From: Coffea arabica | Taxonomy: Eukaryota; Streptophyta; Magnoliopsida; Gentianales; Rubiaceae | Reading direction: 5' to 3' | Assembly (NCBI RefSeq): GCF_036785885.1 | Contig: NC_092323.1 | Location: 3,884,501 to 3,948,500, forward strand | DNA: 64,000 nucleotides | Shown here: positions 44,136 to 56,102 of the stretch, piece by piece | Position numbering within the stretch: position 1 is the stretch's first letter | Layout: each line of letters starts with the position of its first letter | Notes under the pieces: model-generated | Seen by the model: the letters and a program-made list of their open reading frames with translations, nothing else | What the model was told of the DNA's origin: nothing | The model's database searches: none | Program-made: the position numbers and the translations under genes

Positions 44136-46060
44136 TGATTAAAAATTTTGCAGCTAGCTAAATATATCTGTAGATGCGGGAAAAAAATAAATACTATAAT
44201 CTAAGCTGAGAATTGAAATTAGGTTTTTCTTTCGTTTGGTTTAGTCTACAAGGTAAAAGAAAGAAGCAGGCGAACATGGAGAAATCGATGTTTGGAGTCG
44301 TGAACAAATACGGAATGCTTCCCCATGATTATAAAATTGATGGAGTACCGACTTGAGCAGCTTTTAACTGAGGTTGGAACTCTCAAGTAAACGGGACAAT
44401 TTCTCGACGTGAATTATTATTATTATTTTTTTATATATAAACTACGCTTGACCCTTTCCTAACAAACACCTTCCTGATTCTACTTGGACTACTGCTCTAC
44501 TTGACGCTCTGGAGTGGTAACAAATAAGTATATCCAATCTGCAGTAAATTTTGGTAAATTATCGTAGTTTACTTTGGGTGGATGTGTGTCATGTTGTAAG
44601 TAAAGGAGTATTTCAAAACAACTTGTCCCATATAAAAAAATCAAAGGGATTTCTTATCACTTTATAATACTTAATTCTTTATTGGATTTGTGTTAGATAG
44701 GTAACTAGTGTGGGCTCGTGCTCGTGAGAGGGAAGTTGAGTTAAGTCGTTTCAGTAGAAACTAACGGACTTGCACTCTCTCCTATGCATGGGTTAAACAG
44801 TCCAAGATAGTTTTCTTGTAGTTATTTTTCTTTTTTCTGATCCTTCTTATTTAATTTTGAGGAAACATTTCAAGCTTCTGAAACAGTTTCTTTTTTCTGA
44901 TCCTTTTTGTTTATAATAAGAAGAAGCCTTGTTTAATTTTGGAAAAACATTTCAACCTCCTGAAATAGTTTTTTAAGACAGTGCTTAGCACGACTCAAGT
45001 TTCATTTTATTAGATTTAGTTAACATTATTTTTTGGCTATTTTTCCTACACATCAGTCATCAGATGAATTGATATTTTGCAATCATCAATTTATTCACTT
45101 GCTAAACAAACTAGGAAAAAAAAAGGACTAGGAGATAGTTTCCTTTTTTTTTTCTCCCCTGAAGTTGATGGTGTCATGTTAATTTTCACATGATGTGGTA
45201 GTTTATCTTTTACACACCGCTAATAAAAGACAAAAACATTGATGAACGTGAAAATTGATAATAACTTGAACATTAGTAGATTTTTCTTTGAGCGACAATT
45301 ATATTTCGAGACGAAATATAATTGTCGCTCAAAGAAAAATCTACTAATGTTCAAGTTATTATCAATTTTCACGTTCATCAATATTCTTGCCTTTTATAAG
45401 CAGTGTGTAAAAGAAAAATTACCACGCGTAAAGATTGGAATTTAAAAAGCGATGAGGGGAAGATGGAGATTATAATTCAAAACCTCAATTCTTAGTGTTG
45501 AATAATTTTAACATAACAGTACTTACAATACAACAAATCAAGAAAGTCAGCATACAGATTCATCATTCATACAAGCCAGCACCCATTACGTCGGACATTT
45601 TTTTGTTTTTCTTAAAAGCAAGATCTTGATGTTGGACTTCAATCGCGAAAGGTAGTGTAAAAAAAAAAAAAATGCCTCTGGTTGCATTGCAAGGGGAAAA
45701 AAGAAATATTCCAAGGATGATCATTGTTATGTGCTACCAAGAGTGTATTCTGAGGAGATGGATAAAAAACTTCCTGTACAACCAAAATCATCTCCGTAAG
45801 TAGTAGATTCTAATTACAAAACTTGTCAGCTATTACCGTCCATGATGAAAAACTTAGACGGAAGCACACCTATATAGCATGGACCAATAATGCCCACATC
45901 ACTTGGGAGTAACATCTCAGGGAATTGCTTTCTCCATTTGCCCGGGACAGGAGGAGGGCAGGAATGCAAAAGAAGAATTACTGCTACAAGAAATGAGGAA
46001 ATTTAAGGAGGTCGATCAGGAAGACGTCACTTCCAAAGGAAAAAGGATAAAATCCTCGTG
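44136..46060. other. intergenic between UFD2 and PTEN1
   Basis: No protein gene recognised. The part next to 44135 should hold the UFD2 promoter and 5' UTR. The part next to 46060 should hold the PTEN1 3' UTR. In the middle lies the long inverted repeat at 45190-45432. Confidence 0.55.
45190..45432. repeat. long hairpin: 71-bp perfect arms, 3-nt loop
   Basis: Bases 45238-45308 and 45312-45382 are exact reverse complements, separated only by AGA. The pairing continues outward with mismatches for about 45 bp more on each side (for example TTTACACACCGCTAATAAAAG on the left against the inverse of CTTTTATAAGCAGTGTGTAAA on the right). An RNA from either strand would fold into one stem of about 115 bp. 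No target duplication and no second copy in the window were seen. It may be a foldback MITE or a young small-RNA locus. Confidence 0.92.
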
Positions 46061-49000
46061 TTAATAATAATCACAGAGATCAGCATCATTTGACCCAGGA
46101 ATGCAGCAGCAGCTGACATTTGCAGGACCGAAGAACAACTCCAAGCAGAACGCAGGGCCGCTTATTGACCTACCTTTCTTCCCAACCTTGTCCAAATCCG
46201 ACAAAGTAAACTGCAAGTTTTCACCATGGAAACAAACACCGTGTTATCTCTTCAGCCACTGTCACAGATTCAAGATAACAAAATAATTCTTCCTAGAAAG
46301 TATGTTAGCAGATCTCAATGATCTGCTACTTGCAGCTGATTCTTGATACTATGTTCATTGCTACCTGGAGTAGACTGCTTTTGATGAACGCTGTATTGAA
46401 GCAACAATAGAAGAGACGCCCCCCAATCAGCTTCTCATAGAATATTATGCGAACATCTCCAGTGACCTTTGCAATTATAACCAATGCATGAGTACTAGAT
46501 CAGTGTTTACAAGGCCATGAACACACCAAAATCTTTGAAGGAAAAAAAAATGCACACACGAGAATGTTAAAAGCAACTTCTGTATCTAATCAAAATGAAA
46601 CTGCAGGATTTCAGTCACAAAGAAACACAAATTTTGGTCTGTCCTACTCTTTATCCACTCCAGTGTAATTTATTGCCTTTAACAAGCTACGGTATAAAAG
46701 TTCCTGGCGGATACTTGGTGCCTGTCCAATTCTTTTATTTTTACTTTCATATTCAGTTTCACCAGCTTATCGTATAGATTATAATGGTTCTTCGACGTTT
46801 GAGTCTGTTCAAGTCATATTTGACGGAATGATGTATTCTTTAAAATAATTCCAAAATCTTACTCGTACTGGATTATCATAATAGCAGCCAAGACAGGTTT
46901 TCCTATAGAGAATTGAACATTCTGTGTCCATTTGTGCTACCAAATGAGCTTCCCGCTTGTCTGCATCTGTTTCCTCGTTATCTTTGTCAACAAAGGAGTA
47001 ATAATATCGTGGCCTGTTTGTTCGCTGAAATCCATCCTTGATCTTTCTGCAGCAACTCTTGGAAACTTCTACAGGGCGATAATACCGCTCACCATGAACC
47101 TGTTTTAAACAGGAATAACCAAACTCTCATCGACCAATGAAAAATGCAAAACATGAAGATTACAGAAAAGTTGCAAAGAAAGAAAAGGATAAACGAAGAG
47201 GAAAGGAAATAAGAGACTCAAGTTCTCTAGGGTAGAAGGGTATCACAACATGTTTTAAGTTGTCTTGTTTTCAGCTAGATCTATACAATTAAGAAGCCAT
47301 GAGATAAAAAAGATAATCAAACGAAAAGGGAGAAAGTGGTTGACTCACTTCTTTCTTAAATTGCTATCTAAGCATGTATATAACACATGCAATGAAGAAA
47401 CTCTTGTACTTCCTCTTTTGTTAATTATTCAGGATCATGATTGAACGTCAACATTAGGGTGTGATACACTAATTTAGAAGCATCCATCTACTAAAGACTC
47501 ACTGTCCTCAGTTTGTGTCTTACATTTTGCAGCTCAGAGACCACGCAGAATACAGAATCGACATGTTGCATGTCATACAGTCGAATTCTTATAAGTTCTC
47601 TTGTCACTGGCTTGGGCAAGTTCACGTCAGGAGGGCCGTGTTGAAGACTCTTCGGAAAAGAAAGTAGTTTCTCCCAGTAGTTGACGTAGCGACGCTGGCT
47701 TGGTATAGAGACCTGTTCAGCACAATCATCCTAAGATTGACTAATTTCAAGTATTGTCTGAAGAAGACGAATGTAAAACGTAAACGAAAATCATCCTTTG
47801 GATGCTGCAGAAATGAAGATTGAAAAACTTCTAGGCTACATGCCTGACCCTTCTGGTTTGCATTGGTGGGTGAGAGAAGTTTGTCAATGATAATGTGCCT
47901 GAGATATGCATCAGCAGTAATTGATGTTTGTGAACAAGTTCAAAGATTTAAACCACTTGAGAAGTTACTCAAACCAAATTTTTTCCACTAAAAGGAAATG
48001 TGGTTTGAGGATAATCAACAAAAAGAACCAGTTTTTTTTTTCTGAGAAGATGGAAAGCCAACGCATCAGATGGCCTAGGAGCTGGGAAAGACAACGAAAT
48101 TTAAATTATAGCAATGAAAAAATAGAAGGAAAGAGAATAGTTGAACTGATGTAGCAAGTTTAACTCTCCCCAAATTCTCTCTTTTGAACTTCCAGATGTC
48201 TTGGTTCCAGCCACACTTTCTGATGAAGAAATCACTAGTCAATTTTTGCAGATTGCTCCAGAAGTAAACCAATTTAAACTTGCTCAAATTTCAAAAGTGG
48301 CTGGCATTATTGGGTTTTGTTTTGAGATGGTAAACATATGCATGTGCATTCAGTAACTACCTAGATTTGTATGAAATGAAAATTTTAGTAGTATGCTTAT
48401 TTGAAACCAGAAGGTTGATCGTTAAATAGGTGAACAACATGATGCTAACAAGTGTCAACTGATACAACAAAGAGCATAACTTCTTTGTCACAACTGCTAT
48501 GACTTACTCCTTCATTGTTCGTGGTTCGCTTCTCTCCATACACCTGCAGAGCCTTCTCTGCTGACATGCCCATGTAAACCAAATATGAAGAAACCATTAA
48601 GCCTGTTCGGCCTTTTCCTGCCTGCAGATTTCCAAAGCATGATAAGTATGAAGAAAATTGTATCAGAAACAGGAAACTGCCATTTTAGTGCAGTATGGAT
48701 TACTTTCCAGCCTGGGATTCTTGATAGAAAAAAATAGATGTGTTTGGATAGCTCATTACTTGCAAAAATTTATTTGATTGCATCATGAACAAATTTTCCA
48801 ACCACCTTTTCATCTCACATACATTACATCAAAGAAAGTGCTACAGTGTATTTTTTTAAAAAAAAAATTATCCCAAATAATCTCCTATCAATTTGCCACC
48901 TTATAGATGAGAATGATCTTCAAAATTTGTTACCCTTGGGCAGTTCTTATAAATGTAAAGCAACCACGTGATATGTAGACTGCATTGCGATCTGTGACTC

Positions 49001-50436
49001 TCAAAGTTTTACAAGGAAAAATATGATATTCTTATCTAGGCACCTGTAAGGATCAAACTACATTCATTTTATAGCTCAAGGTATCATTGACAATTAATCC
49101 AATATAAAGAACACCATGAGAAGTTAGTTCTTGGAAAAAATAAGACAGCCTGTTGAACTGGTTTACTTTTTCCTTCTTTGTAAGTACACGGACCAATAAA
49201 CTGCTAGTGTTGAAACCTTTCTTTCTAATGTACATAGCAGAAACATGCTCAAGTCATTAAGCCCTACATAAGGCATAGAAAAATACACGAAGGGAAATTA
49301 AAAGAATTTCATTGAAGATTTTTATGCAGATATAGCAGACAATAATCTAAAGCATGCAACAAACCATGCAGTGTATGACTGCAACATTTCTGGGGTCACT
49401 TGATAGCCACGAATATACATCTTCACAGAATTCCTTGATCATTGGGAGAGGTGGGACATGGTTGTCATCAAATGGAAATCTCTCCACACGACCATGAAAG
49501 TGTGATGGATCATAAGCTTCTTCAATGCATAGGTTATAGACCTGTAAGTGACAACATTGTAGAATCAGAGACACAAAAGATTACTTGAGATAATAAATAT
49601 CCATTTGTTTATGATGTGAAAGAATTAGAAAATCAGATATGTTACAAAATAATGCAGAAAAAGTTTGTAAAGGGATTGAAGATGGTAATGCTCAACAAAC
49701 ATGAGACAGTATGTTTTATCAGCAAACCAGCAACTATGTTTTACTCAAAAAAGTTGCTATTTACCAATGCTTATATGCAGATGGGTTTGACCTGTTCTAT
49801 TGAGTAGCAGCAGAATATTGTCTTTCATCATATTAATTAGCTTATAAAAGAACTCCTCATCACAACAGCAGAACAGCTTGAGGACCTGCATTGATCCTGA
49901 GATACGAAGATCAGGGTTCCAGAACTTTTAGCTCGTGCTAAGGATCAAATCATACTAACCTACTGGTTCTGAGGAAGCAATAAAGTAAAAACTAGATATG
50001 AACTTGCTCACAAGAGTTCAGCACAAAGGTAAAATGTTCTAGCATGACAAGTAAGATAAACTAAAGCAACTGATAAAGCAACTGATGGGGCCAAAAGTAG
50101 TAAGCCGATAAACAGAAGAAAATAATATAAAGGATTCCTAGTGCTCACCTTGTAATGCTCCGGATGTCTCATATCCAGCACAGACTTAACCTGCCATAAA
50201 GGATTTCGGTACACAGATCGCATGCGTTCAGCAGGAAACGACATTGCCAGTATCCTATCTGTTATGTAAGTCATATCGAGATCATAACCGCCAACTATCA
50301 TTCTCCTCCTCTGCTTTGATACCAGGTTACGTATGTAGAAACTTGTGGAGAGAAAATTGATCAGTTTGTTGTGGACATGGACTAAGCCCGGGTCTCCAGT
50401 CCTAGGCAGCCCATGTCTGGAGAACTTTAACCCCAT
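46061..50436 (-). CDS. PTEN1: PTEN-type phosphatase (PTEN1-like)
   Basis: Dual-specificity phosphatase removing the 3-phosphate from PtdIns(3,4,5)P3 or related lipids; in Arabidopsis PTEN1 acts in pollen. Seven exons (50436-50149, 49541-49365, 48621-48508, 47712-47524, 47099-46863, 46466-46365, 46210-46061) give 418 aa, close to Arabidopsis PTEN1 (412). The N-terminus is [10 protein letters not shown]. The phosphatase domain includes [20 protein letters not shown] and [19 protein letters not shown]. The catalytic P-loop HCMAGKGRTG (residues 153-162, Cys154, Arg160) is split by an intron right after [19 protein letters not shown] follows, then a C2 domain with [28 protein letters not shown] and [20 protein letters not shown]. 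Active-site residues are intact. The tail ([17 protein letters not shown]) is Cys-rich and unlike the Arabidopsis one, as far as I recall. Confidence 0.94.
48740..48895. mobile_element. MITE copy in PTEN1 intron 2
   Basis: The words GTGTTTGGATAGCTCATTAC, CACCTTTTCATCTCACATAC and AAAGTGCTACAGT repeat the family seen at 17769-17944. The copy lies in the intron between PTEN1 exons 2 and 3, and its far end (AAATTATCCCAAATAATCTCC) is diverged. Confidence 0.6.
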
Positions 50437-52587
50437 TTATCTGCATTATAAAGGTTACCAGTGAATAGCAATAAATAATGAAACCATCTTTCGACCTTTA
50501 GGTAAAAATGAACCTCGCTGAGCTGAAAAGCTCAAATTTTGAAGTCGAAATAGGGAAAGTGGTAAGACAAGCAACAACTGGGACCTCATTGAGTAGAAAA
50601 GAAAAATTATGCCTAGTAATGCAATAACAGAGCAGAGGAGATTTTGTTTGGCAGAATGGTCAAATTTCTTTCACTATTTTATTCAGTACCTGCTCTTTTT
50701 GTGTAGCGAATTAAGCAACTTTACTATTCCTGGAGAGGGATGTATCCTTTTGTATTACCAGATGTGGACATATGAAAACAAAACTATAAGCAAAAGATGA
50801 AGGTGCATTTCTTTAGTCCTGTCCCGGAAACTGACACCATCAAAACCTGATGGACATTGTGATAGCAAGCATTGCTTCCTGGGGAAAACATATTGTTGGG
50901 GCTCCATCAGAATTAAGACTTTTTAACATTTTAACGAAAAAGATGTCACCCTAATTGCCTGAGAGATGGATTTTTTGAACAGAACCATTAAGATCAACAA
51001 GCTTGACCTCAAATGTTAATCTTCCGATCACGAACCACGCATTTCTTCGCAAAGCGATTGATTCTGCCGAGATCGCTAATGAAGTATATAATAAATCAAG
51101 AAAGTTCTCAAAACAAAGCAGCAGAGAGAAATGTACCAATTCTATCGGACATAGAGGCTCCAAGATGACGTAAAATCTTTTCAGATTTTTTTTTTCCTTT
51201 TCAGATTGTTTATGAGAATGCTACGAAGGTAAGCGAAGTGGTCCAAGAATCAGAAAACAAATGAGATTCTTGGACCGAGGATGGTACGAGGGGCGAACCC
51301 CAGAAAACTTCTAATAATTCTGTCGAAGTATGATTACTATGGTAGGAAGCGTTGGAGGGGCAAGAGGAGGAGACGCTGACGGTGTCCATCTTAATTTAGC
51401 AAGTAAAAAAGATTCTTTTTTTCCCGATTCAATTCAATACGCTAAATTAGGAGTTTTTGAGTTCTTTGCCACAGACACTTCGGACAACTCCCAAACTTGT
51501 AGGGAAAAGGAAAACGCGCCGTAACTGCGGGCAATTATACAACACGCATCAGAATTGAGTTGTTCAATCAGCCATGGACGATCCCCCAGTTGGCCATCCT
51601 GAGTCTGGGTTTTCGCCGAGTCAGGGTGCATCATAGAAGAATATATTGGAGCTGACGTAACTCATTGAAAAGAACTTTATAGACTTTTTAATAAAAGTAT
51701 TTATTAAGTATTTAAATGCTTTTAAATATACTTTTTCTATAGAGCTTTTAATAAAACTATTTAGTAAATACTTTTAAATATATTATTTGGAAACATAATT
51801 CAATAAGTAGTTATTATATTGGGATTATGGTAACTTATTGAAAAATACTTCCCTAAGAGAGTTTCTAATAAAAGTATTTGTTAAGTGTTTAAATGTTTTT
51901 AAATATACTTTGAAGACGTAGTTCACTGAGTGCTTATTATATCGGATAATATGTAATTTAAAAATTCTTAAATATATTTATATCTTTATTTAGTTTATAA
52001 TATAGGATAAAATAATTAAATTTATTTTTAATTTTTTAAATTACAAAAATTACTTTAAAAGTACCAAATTTAAATTTTTGTTAAAAGCGCTTTTCACACC
52101 GAAAATTCTATTCCTAATTTTCCTAATTTTATAAAATGATGCTCACCATAGGCTTCAAAAGTACTTTTGATCTGATCAAAACTCAAAAGTACCGCAATCC
52201 AAACAAACAGTGCCACGCGCTTCTCTTTTGTTTTTAGCAAACAACGGTAGCATGTCGTTCTTTACCTTTTTCCGTTTTATTTTGCGAATTCACGAATTTG
52301 CCTGTCTTGCTTACTTAGGCAACGGAACCATAGTTCTTGTCCCTGAACTCCGTATATCCTTCAGTTTTTCCTTTGGAGAATAACTTTTGCATGAACAAAG
52401 TACCGTCATTAACTCAATTTACAATCTATTTGATCAAATTATCCGTAACAAAAATATATGGGGCCAAATAAAAATATTTATTTCATTACTTAAATTTCAC
52501 GAGTTAGTCCGCATGGAAATCTGTAACACATGATAATACAAATGTTAACTCCATAGCCTTTTATTGGATGCAAATTATACCACTCCA
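50437..52587. other. intergenic between PTEN1 and CNGC2-like gene 2
   Basis: No protein gene recognised. The first few hundred bases should hold the PTEN1 promoter and leader. From about 51650 to 52215 the sequence is AT-rich with loosely repeated blocks (TTTTAATAAAAGTATTTATT, TTTAAATATACTTT) and ends CAATCCAAACAAACAGTGCC, which looks like a terminal repeat of a plant DNA transposon. The matching left end was not found. Confidence 0.5.
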
Positions 52588-55500
52588 TTAGTCCAGGTGA
52601 TCATGAGGCCTAAGTGACATGAAGAACGCTGCGCAATGCCGGAGCCGACGCTGGCTGTCATTGCCTCCGTTTTCCAACATCAATTGATTCGTTGAACCCC
52701 TAGCCCTGGTCTTGTAATGTCTCCAAGCAATTTGTATATTCACAGCAGCCCAAGTCCTCCAGTTTGATGAGTAATATCTTGCCGTTTGCTTAAGGTTCTT
52801 ATTAGCAAAATGGAACCGGAAATGATTGGTGATATATCGAAAATCATCAGCATCAAGAGCATATGCTTCTGCAGGTTCGATACAAGTAAATGTAGCAGAT
52901 GAAGCCGGGAGTCTATCAACAACTGGGCGTCGAAGACACCATGACAGCAGCTCATCGCCTAGAAAGCTTCCGGCTTCCAACATGCTATTGGCTACCACGC
53001 CTTTGCCAAGGCTTTGGCTCCTTCTGATGCGTCCGTCTACAATGAAAATCATCCTCTGCACTGGATCTCCTTCCCTAATAATCTGTGATTGAAAACGTGA
53101 TATTGCTTACATATAAGAGCTATTATTTTGAATGTCTGAGACCAAGTGTCTCTGTGTGTGTGTGAAATACTTGCATTTTGCACATATAATTCTGTTTTCT
53201 CGAGGTTAATTTTGCATTTAACCTATTGAAATGCTCAATCTGGTTACATTTTTGAACCTTTTCATCTTTGGAGTAGACAAGTGGCTTGACACGATCGCAA
53301 ATGTTGTCCAGGATAAGATCATCCAGATTGCATAACAGAGGAACCTGATCGAGACGGAACATATCAAGATGATTAACGTTTACTGGCGAATACATTACAC
53401 CAGATTAAGAAATCCCGTGTTCTTGCACCGACGCTAAAACTTTCTTTTTCATATAGAAATTTTTACAATAATTATTGCCTCAGTTAAACACGATGGAAGA
53501 GTTAACATCAGTGAAGGCTAACCTTTTTTATGAGACCTAAGCAAAGATAATGCTTAATATCTCTTCTTAAGCCTTCTGGCAAGTCTTTGATAAATTCCAT
53601 CTCATCCTGCCCTCCCGCCAGCTTCCATCTCTGATTTTCATATCGACGTACTCTGCACTTCAGATTAGATGGTAGTTGTCTGTGCCTCATCCACCACTCA
53701 ATGCCTCGGTATCTGAGCTGCATTTCTTTTCTCCTTACCATTATAGCATGCAAAAATACCTTGATTGAGAGATAGCTATAATCAACATCTTGTTAATGTG
53801 ACACTAACCACATTTTTCAGCTTAATTTTAGGTACAGAATCCGCAAAAAACATAAATTGGATATACGAATGACCTGGATGTTCGCGATCAACAAAGTAAA
53901 GAGCATTAATCCCCCAAGCACCATAAATATGGTGAAGATCGCTTCCAAACATCTGCATGTGGGTTCAAGATTGTTGCCCATTGTGCTATATAGAAGCAAA
54001 CCGAAAATTAATTTTAGCATGAAAGAGTATCACCAATAGAATAATCAAGTAGAATTTAGTTATTTCAAGTTGAGAAGTAGAATGTGTTTATAGGAATTCT
54101 CAAACATTTGAGGGCCTTGGCCACAATTGCTAACCTCAGAGCCATTAGACCCCAAAGATTGGAATAGAGGATCTTAGACATAACAGAATTTTTGGAAAAG
54201 AGTGGAAGAGCAAATTTATAGAGCCCATAATGAAAGGGTCCGGCATCATCCAAGCACAATGGTTTATGAGTTGTTGTTGAGTTACCGACAGCACATGTAC
54301 GTTTAGATGCCCAATAACAGACCTCCATTGCACAAGACAATTTTTGATTGCAGGAGGCCTTACTCCTGTCACACTGTTGTGCAAGGCAAGATGCGATGCG
54401 TTGTATAGCAAGGATATACCAGTACCCACCTGATACCTGCAGTTAATTAGAGAATATGGCCATGAACTAAGTTCAGCAAGATAAAGGTAACTACGCAGAA
54501 AAAATTTAGCAAGAGAGCATGATAATTCCACCTACATGAGAAGCAAGGAAGTATGCTATGAGATTAAGGCCAAAACCCCACCAAATGGTGCCAAAGATGT
54601 AGCCAGTAACTTTTCGCATTCTTCTCATCAGACTAAAACTGTGGTATACCTTTGGAAGAAACTGCATCAAGAAGATAATTTGTAGTATTGACAGAGTCAA
54701 CTGTATTCTATCAGCCTCCAGTAATTTCGGCACGACCAGGAGATAGACTGCCTGACAAAAAAGAAAAAACGAGTAGTTGCTATGAGTAGGATAGACCTCT
54801 TTTGATGTTCTTCTGAGCAAGAGTTAGAAACAGCTCCTAATTACTCTTGCTAATCCTTTTAACCAATTATATTCATTATTCTTTCATTTCCAATTAAGCT
54901 TCCCCGGGAAGGCATAACTATGAGAAGAGGAAGAAGCCTAGCCAGCCAAAAACATTCCCCCTTCCAACATGTATAAGAGCGGAAATTGGAGGGTGTACCT
55001 CTACTAAAGCACCAGGTAAGCTTTACATCTACGGGACATTGATCAGATTTGGCAACAGCCATGGTAAATACAACAGATTACACAACGTAAGAAGTATATT
55101 GATGCGCAGTTTTGGATTCTCGTATGAATTGAAAATCTGCCATAGCAATAACAACATTTATGCCGATTAGAAAGTCAATTAACTTGAATGGGTGTAAGAA
55201 GATGCAGCAACAGAATTGGACTTGTACAAGAAAGACTTTACATTTTGAAATTGTAAGATAACCAAACGGTGTGATTTTGAGAGTTACATACACTTCTCAA
55301 CCATGGACTGCATTTTAATGCGACTAACTTCCCAAACCTGATGTTATTTTTTGCTTTCCTTTGTCCCTACGTATAACAGTCCTGAGCCGTCTAAGTTGCC
55401 ATCTGGGTCTTGGATAGTAAAAGATGCTAACTTACGCTAATCAAACACAACTAGGAAACTCAAACAAAAAGTACCTGCGGAATTGGCAACATGACAAAAA

Positions 55501-56102
55501 CATCCAGCCAGAATCCGGCGGGGGACATGAGGTAGCGAGAAGCGATGGCACGTGGGTCCCATACTAGTTTTCCGCAACCAACCACCAGCGACTCTTTGGA
55601 CACGTAAGCCAACCGAAACTGAAGCCAGAAGTGACAGGTGTGCACCAGGTCAACGCACGTGCGAATCGCGGAGACAATCGTGGCGACCCCACCGTCCATG
55701 TAAATGCACGGCTGATTATCGGCAGCACCACCACCACCCCGGACCCGGATAGACATTGCAAAAAAGAAAAGAGGATCAACGGCCAATGCCACGGCACGAG
55801 CCAGTAATATGATCCGGTTCCACCTCTGCACCCTGGCGCTACGCGGGTCCAAAACTCGGCCCGGTAATAGCCCCGGTGGACTCGGGTTGTCCCCCGTCCT
55901 CGATTTGCGGTAGTTGATGGGGAGTAGAGATGAACCGGCGGAGGCCTCCCATTCGGGTTGGTGATCCGGATCGCATGTAGTCGAGTGGAAAACCGGGACA
56001 CCTACTTGGGTGCAGGCATAGCATGCGTACGGATAAATGCTGTCGTCAACTTCCAAGTCGGAGCTGCAAGGATTGAGTCGCTGGAACTGCTTTGCAATCC
56101 AC
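52588..56102 (-). CDS. CNGC2-like cyclic nucleotide-gated channel, copy 2 (start exon not found)
   Basis: Group IVb plant CNGC with six membrane segments, pore, cyclic-nucleotide-binding domain and IQ site. Seven exons are clear: 56102-55475, 54751-54536, 54436-54135, 53985-53874, 53759-53523, 53344-53258 and 53082-52588. They encode about 692 aa, from WIAKQFQRLNPCSSDL to FMSLRPHDHLD. CNGC2 hallmarks are kept: YACYACTQVGVPVFHSTTCD, VVGCGKLVWDPRAIASRYLM, and a binding cassette EAGSFLGDELLSWCLRRPV. Exon lengths 216, 112, 237 and 87 equal those of the neighbouring copy 1. The pore reads TMGNNLEP instead of TFGNDLEP. Exon 1 (12 codons in copy 1) could not be located: no ATG upstream leads to a GT donor of the right phase. 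The frame is otherwise unbroken, so the body looks functional, but the start is unresolved. Confidence 0.85.

Noticed and set aside
45239-45445. 68-codon plus-strand open frame
   Set aside because: It runs through the long inverted repeat and has no family features; the frame is a by-product of the hairpin.
55552-56001. Open frames on both strands overlapping CNGC2-like copy 2
   Set aside because: They are alternative-frame shadows of the GC-rich second exon; only the frame with CNGC2 motifs is coding.
52588-56102. CNGC2-like copy 2 called a pseudogene
   Set aside because: Seven exons are intact with consensus splice sites and conserved domains; only the start exon is unresolved, so a broken gene is not demonstrated.
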